Assembly: GCA_963663215.1 (NCBI GenBank)
Contig: OY760140.1
Location: 620,001 to 684,000 of the forward strand
Reading direction: 5' to 3'
DNA length: 64,000 nt
Source: BJGV01 sp003230615
GTDB lineage: Bacteria > Pseudomonadota > Gammaproteobacteria > Burkholderiales > Nitrosomonadaceae
The notes beneath the pieces are model-generated. The model was not told where the DNA came from. It searched no databases and saw only the letters and a program-made list of their open reading frames with translations. A program made the position numbers and the translations under genes. Shown piece by piece: positions 9,310 through 17,558 of the stretch (positions within the stretch are counted from its first letter, which is position 1; every line of letters starts with the position of its first letter).

Positions 9310-9423
9310 CATAACCAGGTGTTGCAGTGGACTCTCAACAGCGGTGCATTTTGCTACACAAAATTTTCGCATGAGATATTGAGTTTAAGGATGAGATTGA
9401 ATCTCTGCTTAGTGCCAAAACGG

Positions 9424-9552
9424 AAAGTCGCGTCTATAGCAGTCCAATAGCATCTAATAAATCTGCTGGTACATTTGTTGGTATATGAAAATAGAAAAAG
9501 CCTAGATCAGCCTGCGGCAAGGGTTACAGGCTACAATTCGATTCCCGCCGCC
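9424..9552 (+). repeat. Repeat B (att-like) with core
   Basis: A full unit, entered from a degenerate A (CTCTGCTTAGTGCCAAAAC). Direct repeats TGCTGGTACATT / TGTTGGTATATG are followed by the core TTCGATTCCCGCCGCC, which ends at 9552. Confidence 0.9.
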
Positions 9553-9559
9553 AAAGATT

Positions 9560-9589
9560 GAGTGTCTGCTTTGCGCCAAAAGCAGTCAT
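9560..9589 (+). repeat. Palindromic repeat A
   Basis: A variant copy (GTGTCTGCTTTGCGCC..AGCAGTCAT) 7 bp after the core, with the linker AAAGATT seen again after other cores. Confidence 0.75.
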
Positions 9590-9654
9590 CGACACTGTTG
9601 ATAGTTCGCACTACCGTATACTGCATCTATAAAGTAGGCTGTCTTTTGAAGGCC

Positions 9655-10437
9655 TTACTGCCAATTTTGTTTGCAAAATGCTGTTCTATGTTTTCTATTC
9701 CATAATTCTCTTATTGGCTTTCCGTCAATCGGGATGTCACTTATCTGCAAGATAGATGTACAAGTGGAATTAGGTAAACCGCTTTCGAATTTAAACGATC
9801 TTGACAGAAGGCCTATAACAAAACCGTTTCCATTAAACATAGGTGCTCCACTGTCTCGCCCTTCTGCCAACACGCTGGTTTCAAAACATTGACCCTTTAC
9901 AAAGCCTCGACCCGAATCATGAATTTCCAACACACCACCTAATTCCCACTTAGATCTAAGAATTATATTTTGCATAGCCTCCCCGTCATCTATTTCACAC
10001 TTATTCATAGGATCAACATCGGAGTGTGAGTAACCAAATATTGCAACAACTTCATTTTTTATAGGCAACATATTCATAACTGCGAGTGGATTAACATCTT
10101 CCAAATAATCCACTGATGTTGAGTCAAGTATAAAGAAAGCTATATCTAATGATTCATGGTTATATTTGTGGGTCAAAGGTATTGGATCTGGCGCATCCTC
10201 CAAAAGAACTGAAAAGCTATCATCATCATTAATATCATTTCCTTTAAATATATGAGCAGCGGTAATAAAAATATTTGGACATATTAAATAAAAACCAGTG
10301 CCAATTATTCGATATTCACCAGACTGGCGGCGCTGCAACACTGGAACCACGGCCTTATGAGAATTACCAACAAACGTAAAAGTATATTTACCGTTAACAG
10401 CAGATCTATCTTTGGTAAGTTCGAATTTATAGGCCAT
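9655..10437 (-). CDS. Trypsin-like serine protease, cytoplasmic form
   Basis: 260 residues with a chymotrypsin-fold catalytic triad in order: His62 in FITAAHIF, Asp98 in SLDIAFFIL, Ser196 in GRDSGAPMF. The oxyanion segment GxxSG and the following GNGFVIGLLS strand are normal. No signal peptide or membrane segment precedes the domain, and no PDZ follows, so it is a single-domain and probably cytosolic protease. Stand-alone trypsin-like proteins of this kind are often met among accessory and defence genes. Here it is the only gene between the att-like units at 9552 and 10588, so it forms a one-gene module. Confidence 0.8.
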   Translation of the reverse strand: MAYKFELTKDRSAVNGKYTFTFVGNSHKAVVPVLQRRQSGEYRIIGTGFYLICPNIFITAAHIFKGNDINDDDSFSVLLEDAPDPIPLTHKYNHESLDIAFFILDSTSVDYLEDVNPLAVMNMLPIKNEVVAIFGYSHSDVDPMNKCEIDDGEAMQNIILRSKWELGGVLEIHDSGRGFVKGQCFETSVLAEGRDSGAPMFNGNGFVIGLLSRSFKFESGLPNSTCTSILQISDIPIDGKPIRELWNRKHRTAFCKQNWQ

Positions 10438-10587
10438 GTTTTTCTACTGTGTGGTTACTTATTACTAAATGTCTTCATTGTGCTAAAAGTGTGCCACACT
10501 TTCTATATGAAAGTATTTTCACACAGCATATATCGCAAGTATCTTTGCATCACTCCAACGTCTGTTTTATGCCAATAAGGACAGTAA

Positions 10588-10675
10588 TTTCTATAGCAAT
10601 CTAATAGCATTCAATGAATTTGTTGGTATCTTGAAAATAGATAAAACCTAGATCAGCCTGTGGTAATGTCTGGTT
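10588..10675 (+). repeat. Repeat B, truncated before its core
   Basis: It begins TCTATAGCAATCTAATAGCA, has one TGTTGGTATC arm repeat and the AGATCAGCCTGTGGTAAT segment, then the match stops. The hairpin and core are missing. Degenerate A copies lie at about 10470 and 10558. The remaining intergenic DNA to 10927 shows nothing recognisable. Confidence 0.7.
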
Positions 10676-10927
10676 TTTCAAGCATAACAAGAGTAGAGAA
10701 AAGTTACGCCAAAATACTTGTGGCAGGGGTAGTCCCCAATGGGTGTTAATAGATTTTACAAAAGATGAAAGATTGGCAGCATGTATAGATTACTTAAACT
10801 AAGGCGGCTATATCTTTATCATTTTTTTTGCTTTTTTCACCCAAAAATATACAAAGAGTTTTGAATGCAAAGGCGGAGTCAAAACCATCCACCCAAAGAT
10901 CGATTAATCCTCTCGATTAGAGCCCTA

Positions 10928-13900
10928 TCAAGCCTTGCCGTAGCCGCCGCCGCCGGGACTTTCGATCACGAACACATCGCCCGGATTCATCACGGTGCCG
11001 TCGATGCCGGCTAGCTCGTCGACCGTGCCGTCGGCGCGTTCGATGTAGTTGTGGCCGCACTTGCCCGGTTCGCCGCCGGCCATGCCGAACGGCGGCACGC
11101 GGCGGTGACTCGAAACCACAGCCGCCTCCATGGTTTCCTCAAAACGCAGCCGGCGGATGATGCCATGGCCGCCGGGGTGCTTGCCGGCGCCGCCCGAGCC
11201 CTGGCGGATCGAGAACGATTCAAGCACCACGGGGAAGCGCCACTCCAGGATTTCTGGGTCGGTCGCGAGTGTGTTGGTCATGTGGGTGTGGACTGCGTTG
11301 GCGCCGTCGTAATCAGGCCCGGCTCCGGCACCGCCGCAGATGGTTTCATAGTTCTGGTAACCGGCATTGTTGCCGAAAGTGAAGTTGTTCATGGTTCCTT
11401 GTCCCGCTGCCATGAAGCCGAGCGCGCCGATCAGTGTATTGGTCACTGCTTGGCTGGTCTCCACATTGCCCGCGACCACGGCGGCCGGATATTCCGGCGC
11501 CAGCATGCAGCCCTTGGGAATGATGACCTTGAGCGGTTTAAGGCAACCCGCATTGAGTGGGATCTCATCGTCGATCATGAGCCTGAACACATAGAGTACC
11601 GCGGCCATGCAGACCGATGACGGCGCGTTTAAGTTGGAGTTTTGCTGTGGCGCGGTGCCGGTGAAATCGATTATTGCCTCGCGCGCTTCGCGGTCGACTT
11701 TGATGTCGACGCAGATCTTCGCGCCCGAATCCATCTCATATTCATAGGACCCGTCGGTGAGAACGCAGAGCACTCGCCGGACGCATTCTTCGGCATTGTC
11801 CTGGACGTGCTTCATATAGGCTTGGACCACATCGAGCCCAAAATGCCGGATCATCTTACGCAGTTCCTGGACTCCTTTCTCGTTGCCTGCGATATGGGCC
11901 TTGAGATCGGCTAAATTGTGCCGAAAGTTGCGCGTCGGATAGCGCGCGGTGGTGAACAGTTTCTCGGTCTCGGCCTCCAGTAGCCTGCCACCGGCGACGA
12001 GCTGGAAATTATCGATCAGCACACCTTCCTCGTCGATATGCGTGGAATTCGGTGGCACCGATCCGGGTGTAATGCCGCCGATCTCGGCGTGATGGCCGCG
12101 CGATGCGACATAAAACAGGATATCCTTACCCTCTTCGTCGAACACTGGTGTGATGACGGTGATGTCGGGCAGATGGGTACCGCCACTATAGGGCGTATTC
12201 AGCATGAACACGTCGCCCGGCACGATGGTATCGCCGCGCTGATCGACGATCGTTTTGACGCTCTCGCTCATGGAGCCCAGATGCACCGGGATGTGCGGCG
12301 CGTTTGCAACCAAGCTGCTGTCGGCGGCAAACACCGCGCAAGAGAAATCGAGCCGCTCCTTGATGTTGACCGAGTATGACGTGTTTTTCAGCACCACGCC
12401 CATCTGCTCGGCAATCGACATGAACAAATTATTGAACACCTCAAGCATCACCGGGTCGGCTTCGGTGCCAATGGAGGTCTGGGTGGCGCGTGCCTCGACA
12501 CGGTTTAGCACGAGCTGGTTGTGATTATTGACTTCGGCGCCCCAACCGGGTTCCAGAATGGTGGTCGCGATTGTCTCCTTAATGATCGCGGGGCCGACGA
12601 TGTAGCAGCCCGGTTGCATTGCCTCGCGGTCATAGACCTTCGTTTGATGCGATGTGCCGGCCATGTAGGTTTCGACCTCTCCGATTGGTGCCGGCGGATC
12701 GCTCCGGCCCATCTCGAGTTCGGGGTTGGCGACTTCGGTGCCGCTCGAGATGACCTCAATGTTGATCGCCTCGACGATATGGTTTTTTTCCGGCGAGATG
12801 AAGCTGTATTGCTGATGATGAGTTTCCTCGAATTCTTTAACCATTGTTGCGGGCTCGGCGAAGTTTACGATCAAGGCTGAATCTGTGCCTTCGTACCGCA
12901 GATGCACCTTGTGGAGGACAGTGGTGCGGTCTTCCTCGCCCCCCTGGCGCGTCATCTCGTTGCGGCCATCTGATTCCATTTCGTCAAATGTTTTCTTCAG
13001 CTCCGCAACCATTGCCTCGTTGAGAGTCGCCTCGACCGCGCGTTCGCGCATGACACGGAGATCGGCGAGCCCCATGCCATAGGCCGACAGCACACCGGCG
13101 AAAGGATGAATGAATACCCGCGTGATGCCGAGCGCATCGGCGACAAGGCAGGCATGTTGACCGCCGGCGCCGCCAAAGCTGTTGAGCGTGTATTCGGTGA
13201 CATCGTGACCACGCTGGATCGATATCTCCTTGATCGCCTTGGCCATGTTCTCAATCGCGATCATCAGGAACCCCTCGGCGGCCTCGACGGGGGTGCGCTT
13301 GTCGCCGGTCTCGCGCTCAATCTCGGCGGCCAGCGACGAAAATTTCTCATGTACGACCGCCTCGTCCAGAGACTCATCCCCATTGGCACCGAAGAGGCGC
13401 GGGAAGAACGCCGCACGGATCTTTCCGACCATCACATTGGCGTCGGTGACACATAGTTCGCCGCCCCGGCGATAACATGCCGGGCCTGGATTTGCGCCGG
13501 CGGAATCCGGGCCGACCCGGTAGCGTGTGCCGTCGAAATGCAGGATCGAACCGCCGCCGGCCGCCACCGTGTGGATCTTCATCATGGGTGCGCGCATGCG
13601 GACGCCCGCGACCAATGTCTCGAAGGTGCGCTCATACTCTCCAGCGAAATGCGCGACGTCGGTCGAAGTACCGCCCATGTCGAACGAGATGATCTTATCG
13701 TATCCCGCCATAGTCGCGGTCCGGATCGCGCCCACGATGCCGCCCGCCGGGCCAGACAGGATCGAATCCTTGCCGCGGAAGTAGCGCGCATCGGTGAGTC
13801 CGCCGTTGGACTGCATGAACATCAAGCGCGCCTTGCCCAAATTGGACGAGATTAAATCGACGTAGCGTCTGAGGATTGGCGAGACATAAGCATCGACCAC

Positions 13901-14557
13901 AGTGGTATCGCCGCGACCAACGAGTTTCATCAACGGGCTGACCTCATGGGAGACTGAAACCTGGCTGAAGCCTATTTCGCGCGCCAATTCGGCGACCGCG
14001 ATCTCGTGAGCATGATGGCGATAGCCATGCAGAAACACAATTGCTGCCGATTCAATGCCGTCTTTGAAGGCCGCCTCGAGACCCTTGCGGGTGTCGTCCA
14101 TATTGAGATCGATCAAAACGTCACCATTAGCCGACAAACGTTCTTTAACCTCAATAACGCGTTCATAAAGAAGCTTGGGCAATACGATGTGCCGGGCGAA
14201 AAGATGTGGCCGGTTCTGATAACCAATCCGAAGCGCATCGCGGAATCCCTTGCTGATGACCAGTACGGTACGACAGCCCTTTCGCTCCAATAGCGCATTT
14301 GTCGCGACCGTGGTGCCCATCTTGACCGTGTCGATGGCCTCAACGGGAATCACGGAGGCGTCGGCCAGTCCGAGCAGTTCGCGAATACCCTGAATCGTCG
14401 CGTCCTCATAGCGTTCCGGATTTTCCGATAATAGTTTGTGGGTCGTCAGCTTGCCATCCGGTGCCTGGGCCACGAAATCGGTGAACGTCCCGCCACGGTC
14501 AATCCAGAACTGCCAGCCGGAATTCATTTTCCCTTCTTTGCTACGGGTCACAGACAT
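10928..14557 (-). CDS. Fused HyuA-HyuB hydantoinase/5-oxoprolinase
   Basis: 1209 residues, the length of one-piece ATP-dependent 5-oxoprolinases. The N-terminal part starts with the HyuA signature FWIDRGGTFTDFVA and carries DMGGTSTDVAHF and FGGAGGQHA (ASKHA-type nucleotide site). The HyuB part (from about residue 690) has DFSCAVFAADSSLVA, HIPVHLGSMSESVK and NTPYSGGTHLPDI, with a Gly-rich end. The reaction would be ATP-driven opening of 5-oxoproline or a hydantoin. GAGGT lies 7 bases before the ATG. The gene is clearly GC-rich against AT-rich surroundings and occupies a module alone, which suggests recent acquisition. Confidence 0.9.
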   Translation of the reverse strand: MSVTRSKEGKMNSGWQFWIDRGGTFTDFVAQAPDGKLTTHKLLSENPERYEDATIQGIRELLGLADASVIPVEAIDTVKMGTTVATNALLERKGCRTVLVISKGFRDALRIGYQNRPHLFARHIVLPKLLYERVIEVKERLSANGDVLIDLNMDDTRKGLEAAFKDGIESAAIVFLHGYRHHAHEIAVAELAREIGFSQVSVSHEVSPLMKLVGRGDTTVVDAYVSPILRRYVDLISSNLGKARLMFMQSNGGLTDARYFRGKDSILSGPAGGIVGAIRTATMAGYDKIISFDMGGTSTDVAHFAGEYERTFETLVAGVRMRAPMMKIHTVAAGGGSILHFDGTRYRVGPDSAGANPGPACYRRGGELCVTDANVMVGKIRAAFFPRLFGANGDESLDEAVVHEKFSSLAAEIERETGDKRTPVEAAEGFLMIAIENMAKAIKEISIQRGHDVTEYTLNSFGGAGGQHACLVADALGITRVFIHPFAGVLSAYGMGLADLRVMRERAVEATLNEAMVAELKKTFDEMESDGRNEMTRQGGEEDRTTVLHKVHLRYEGTDSALIVNFAEPATMVKEFEETHHQQYSFISPEKNHIVEAINIEVISSGTEVANPELEMGRSDPPAPIGEVETYMAGTSHQTKVYDREAMQPGCYIVGPAIIKETIATTILEPGWGAEVNNHNQLVLNRVEARATQTSIGTEADPVMLEVFNNLFMSIAEQMGVVLKNTSYSVNIKERLDFSCAVFAADSSLVANAPHIPVHLGSMSESVKTIVDQRGDTIVPGDVFMLNTPYSGGTHLPDITVITPVFDEEGKDILFYVASRGHHAEIGGITPGSVPPNSTHIDEEGVLIDNFQLVAGGRLLEAETEKLFTTARYPTRNFRHNLADLKAHIAGNEKGVQELRKMIRHFGLDVVQAYMKHVQDNAEECVRRVLCVLTDGSYEYEMDSGAKICVDIKVDREAREAIIDFTGTAPQQNSNLNAPSSVCMAAVLYVFRLMIDDEIPLNAGCLKPLKVIIPKGCMLAPEYPAAVVAGNVETSQAVTNTLIGALGFMAAGQGTMNNFTFGNNAGYQNYETICGGAGAGPDYDGANAVHTHMTNTLATDPEILEWRFPVVLESFSIRQGSGGAGKHPGGHGIIRRLRFEETMEAAVVSSHRRVPPFGMAGGEPGKCGHNYIERADGTVDELAGIDGTVMNPGDVFVIESPGGGGYGKA

Positions 14558-14773
14558 TCGGTAACCTCATATAAATCTTGTATAACAATCAAATTCAGCA
14601 ATGTCAGATCCGGAAATGCGTATCGGGCATCTATTGAATAGCGCCAGCAAATTTTCTGAATAGTATCATCCAATCTTCGAAAGAATCTCGGCGGCAATCC
14701 GCTCAATTTGCTTCATAACAAATTTATAGGGGTGTTTGCGATAATATTTACTGTCGCATAGATAACTGCTCTT

Positions 14774-14854
14774 ATTTGTTAGTATCTGGGAAATGAATAA
14801 AATCAAGATCAGCCTGTGGTAATGGTTACAGGCTACAATTCGATTCCCGCCGCC
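14774..14854 (+). repeat. Repeat B, right part with core
   Basis: It lacks the left TCCAA part and begins at TTTGTTAGTATC; the AATAAAATCAAGATCAGCC segment, hairpin and exact core TTCGATTCCCGCCGCC are present. Confidence 0.85.
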
Positions 14855-14893
14855 CAAGGTTTAGCGCTAAATTTATTTAATTATATTTTATAC

Positions 14894-14937
14894 TTGACAT
14901 TCCAGAACGTTCGTTATAATATCTATATCAGAGGTGA
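14894..14937 (+). promoter_or_regulatory. Promoter with TetR operator and ribosome-binding site
   Basis: TTGACA (14894-14899) and TATAAT (14915-14920) are 15 bp apart. Between and overlapping them is CAGAACGTTCGTTAT (14903-14917), whose centre AACG-TT-CGTT is an inverted repeat. The identical 15 bases recur at 15547-15561. The site would block RNA polymerase if bound. GAGGTGA at 14931-14937 is the SD for the ATG at 14946. Confidence 0.7.
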
Positions 14938-14945
14938 CGGAAAAT

Positions 14946-15527
14946 ATGAGTAGACCAAGAGAATATGATCGAGATGAAGTACTAGAGAAAACCACTAACT
15001 TGTTCTGGGAGAAGGGTTTTGAAGCCACCTCTATGAATGAGGTGGTAGCTAGAACAGGGTTAAATAAACATAGTCTATACAACGAATTTGGTGACAAGGA
15101 GAGATTGTTTCTCTTATGTATTGATGAATATGTTAATAAATCTATTAAGGTACTGCGTGACATTCTCACAAAAAAGCCCTTGGGTCTAAGTAATATTGAA
15201 AAGTTATTTGCTAACAGGGTGGACTACGCTGCTACTAAGGATTGTAAGGGCTGCCTTTTATTTAATTCTGTTACTGAGAAAGAGATATTAAGTGAAGAGG
15301 TTAATCAGAAAGTTAAATCACTTATTTCAAGTTTGAAAGTGTCTTTTTACAATTGCTTGAAAGCAGCACAAGATAACAACGAGATTAGTAGTGACAAAAA
15401 CTGTAAGGTTTTAGCCAGCTATCTAGCTTGTTTTCTTTCTGGGTTAGTAAATGTTGGAAAAAATGAAACAAAAAGAAAGGAATTGCGAAATATTGTAGAT
15501 GTAGCGTTATCAACGGTAAAAAATTAG
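14946..15527 (+). CDS. TetR/AcrR family repressor
   Basis: 193 residues from the ATG (a GTG at 14934 lies inside the SD and is unlikely). The N-terminal three-helix HTH reads TTNLFWEKGFEATSMNEVVARTGLNKHSLYNEFGDKE in its usual order, and a ligand domain follows with KGCLLFNS, a Cys-containing segment typical of the group near AcrR/NemR-like regulators of electrophile or quinone responses (assignment within the family uncertain). Autoregulation is likely, since its own promoter contains the operator that also precedes the next two genes. Confidence 0.85.
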   Translation: MSRPREYDRDEVLEKTTNLFWEKGFEATSMNEVVARTGLNKHSLYNEFGDKERLFLLCIDEYVNKSIKVLRDILTKKPLGLSNIEKLFANRVDYAATKDCKGCLLFNSVTEKEILSEEVNQKVKSLISSLKVSFYNCLKAAQDNNEISSDKNCKVLASYLACFLSGLVNVGKNETKRKELRNIVDVALSTVKN

Positions 15528-15546
15528 ATATTTTTTTACCAAGTAA

Positions 15547-15561
15547 CAGAACGTTCGTTAT
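15547..15561 (+). promoter_or_regulatory. Second TetR operator copy
   Basis: CAGAACGTTCGTTAT, identical to 14903-14917, stands 40 bp before the next start codon and 20 bp after the tetR stop. The two genes that follow are therefore probably controlled by the same repressor. Confidence 0.7.
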
Positions 15562-15600
15562 GTAATAGATAGATCTTATACAACAACAAAGGAGACGATT

Positions 15601-16110
15601 ATGGGCAACAAAAGAGGAAATAAAACAGCATTTACACAAAGTGATAACACTAGAAGTAGATTAGCAACCATTAAATTGGTTCATCTACTGTTCCTTAGTT
15701 CTTTGGTTGGATTGTTTTCATTGTCAACCAGTGCAGCAGAGCCAATAAATACTGCTTCTAAAACAGATTCTAGTTACTACGACGGCAGTTATGGCAAGGG
15801 GGCATATTGGGTAACACCAGGATTGTATGGCTCCATGTTTAGTGTCGGGAGTAAAGGAGTGATTGATACTAATTTGCCAGATTCTAATGCAAATAAATTA
15901 CTTAACTCGAAGCAAAAGGGTGCTAACAAACTAAAGAGATACTTTATCTATAGTCATTACCAGCGAGACCGGGCCAGCGATTTTATCCAAATTAGTCACG
16001 ATGTAGCTCGAGCTGAAACTGAACATGTGAGAAATAAGTTGGGGCTACCCAGAAAGCCTCAGATAAAAATTTCTAGGATCGTGCAAGCAAAAAACTTTAT
16101 CCAGGCGTAA
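15601..16110 (+). pseudogene. Exported metallo-beta-lactamase-fold hydrolase, decayed
   Basis: 169 residues. A signal (VHLLFLSSLVGLFSLSTSAA) is followed by an N-terminal MBL region: KGAYWVTPGLYGSMFSVGSKGVI, DSNANKLLNS, and RYFIYSHYQRDRASDFI. In active relatives the last reads SHxHxDH; here two ligand positions are Q and R, so the zinc site is broken. The protein stops long before the normal 280-350 residues, and the tail (KLGLPRKPQIKISR) looks out of register. A good SD (AAGGAGACG) remains. It lies under the TetR operator and 38 bp before the SDR gene, so the original operon was regulator-hydrolase-dehydrogenase. Confidence 0.65.
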
Positions 16111-16148
16111 GCCAACAACACTTATTAACAATTTTTAGGAGATAACCA

Positions 16149-16937
16149 ATGAATACAAATCAAAAAACAGCTGTAGTTACAGGGTCCGGTAGTGGCATTG
16201 GGCTAGCAGTTGCTGAAGCATTTGTTCGTGATGGCTTTAATGTTGTTCTAAATGGACGCAATAAAGAAAAACTTGATAATGCTGCAGCACTGATCGGCAA
16301 ACCAGATCAGCTTTCTATTATTACAGGCGATATCACCAATCCTGAAGTAGCTAATCAGATCGTAAACAAAACGGTAGAGCATTTTGGTCAGATTGATACC
16401 CTTGTAAATAATGCAGGTACTTTTTCTATGAAGCCATTCACGGAATATACCATTGAGGAGCTTGACGTCTTTCTTGGTTACCTACGTGGAACCTTTGTAC
16501 TTACACAATCAGCAGTAAGACAAATGCAAAAAAAGGGGAATGGTGGGTCAATAATTAATATTGGCACAATTCTGGTCACTAATGGAGTGCATGGACTTCC
16601 TTCCAGCGCACCAATTGCTTCTAAAGGTAGTGTCATGGCGCTAACAAAAAATCTATCGGTAGAACTGGCTTCAGATAATATTCGGATAAATGCAGTTGCT
16701 CCTGGAGTCGTTCCAACATCTTTATACGGGGAGCTTTCCGACGAACAACTTAATGCTCTAAACGACATGCAACCGCTTGGTCGTTATGGGAAAGCAAAAG
16801 ATATAGCCGGTGCCGTTTTGTATCTAGCCAACGCTACTTGGATGACTGGTGTGATTCTACCTGTTGACGGTGGTGTAGATGTGGGTGGGGACGGAGCATA
16901 TCATGGGGCGAAGAAAGAAAGTATAGATACTAATTAG
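16149..16937 (+). CDS. SDR family oxidoreductase lacking the usual active-site Tyr
   Basis: 262 residues. The Rossmann motif TGSGSGIGLAVAEAF, the NNAG motif (VNNAGTF) and a C-terminal PVDGGVDVGG are normal. The YxxxK motif is replaced by PIASK: the Lys is kept but the Tyr position is Pro. Some SDR subgroups share this, so it may be a divergent or non-reductase SDR rather than a mutation. AGGAG lies 8 bases before the ATG. It is third in the TetR-controlled unit, and NAD(P)-linked turnover of a small carbonyl or hydroxyl compound is the usual role. Confidence 0.8.
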   Translation: MNTNQKTAVVTGSGSGIGLAVAEAFVRDGFNVVLNGRNKEKLDNAAALIGKPDQLSIITGDITNPEVANQIVNKTVEHFGQIDTLVNNAGTFSMKPFTEYTIEELDVFLGYLRGTFVLTQSAVRQMQKKGNGGSIINIGTILVTNGVHGLPSSAPIASKGSVMALTKNLSVELASDNIRINAVAPGVVPTSLYGELSDEQLNALNDMQPLGRYGKAKDIAGAVLYLANATWMTGVILPVDGGVDVGGDGAYHGAKKESIDTN

Positions 16938-17002
16938 AGAGAACGATATATCGCTTTGGGCTGATAGCATTGTTGTCAAGGTCGCTTTGTGCCAAAAGCC
17001 GA

Positions 17003-17129
17003 AAGTCGCGTCTATCGCAGTCCAATAGCATCCAATAAATCTGCTGAAATTTGTTGGTACATTGAAAATAGAAAAAACCTAGATCAGCCTGTGGTAAGGG
17101 TTGCAGCCCACAATTCAATTCCCGCCGCC
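17003..17129 (+). repeat. Repeat B (att-like) with core
   Basis: A full unit ending TTCAATTCCCGCCGCC and followed by TCC, so this copy matches the tmRNA 3' end a little further (GCCGCCTCC) than the others. It is entered from an A-type left arm at 16980. Confidence 0.85.
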
Positions 17130-17223
17130 TCCGGTTTCCCAACCCTCGCTTCTCTAGATGCGATAGCCAAAAAAATCATACAATAACAAGGATTGTCCAT
17201 GTATTATAATTCTTTGTTTACAA

Positions 17224-17272
17224 AGGACTCATAATCCATTGGTCGTTGGTTCGAGTCCAACCAGACCCACCA
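17224..17272 (+). pseudogene. 3' fragment of a CAU-anticodon tRNA
   Basis: It contains an anticodon stem-loop GGACT-CAT-AATCC, a T-arm GTTGGTTCGAGTCCAAC and an acceptor 3' strand CAGACCC-A-CCA. The 5' half of the tRNA (acceptor 5' strand GGGTC.., D-arm) is absent upstream. The T-arm and acceptor look like an Ile tRNA. Such 3' pieces are normally left where an integrating element carries an att copy of a tRNA gene. It is not expected to be a working tRNA. Confidence 0.7.
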
Positions 17273-17397
17273 AATAAACAAATAGTTGCAGTCCTATACT
17301 TGTAGCTCCTAATTTACTTTCTAGCCCATGTAACTATCATGTAACCATATTTTCTAAAAAATGGTTACTTCAATTTTGGTGTTTTTGAGGGTTTGGT

Positions 17398-17489
17398 AGC
17401 CAAGGAAGGGCATTGGAAAGCTCGCGAAAGTGGCTTAAAATCCCTCGGACTTAATCGTCCATGCCGGTTCGATTCCGGCCCTGGCTCCA
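17398..17489 (+). pseudogene. tRNA-Leu(UAA)-like degenerate gene
   Basis: The right part fits a class II tRNA-Leu: CTTAAAAT anticodon loop, CCTCGG..GTCC variable arm, T-arm GCCGGTTCGATTCCGGC and acceptor CCTGGCT. A 5' AGCCAAG can pair with the acceptor at 6 of 7 positions, but the D-arm is abnormal, the anticodon stem is poor and the end reads CAG rather than CCA. It is probably a rebuilt or decaying copy at another att site. Confidence 0.5.
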
Positions 17490-17558
17490 GATGCAATTTT
17501 GGCAAACCACAGATGAATATTGTAGAGGAAGTCTTTTATATAATTAAGGAGAAATCTT

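Noticed and set aside
11011..14343. Many long frames on both strands across the oxoprolinase gene
   Set aside because: GC-rich shadows of the single 1209-residue gene, which has all the family motifs.
10928..14557. Separate hyuA and hyuB genes
   Set aside because: The frame is continuous through both halves for 1209 codons without a stop or start between them.
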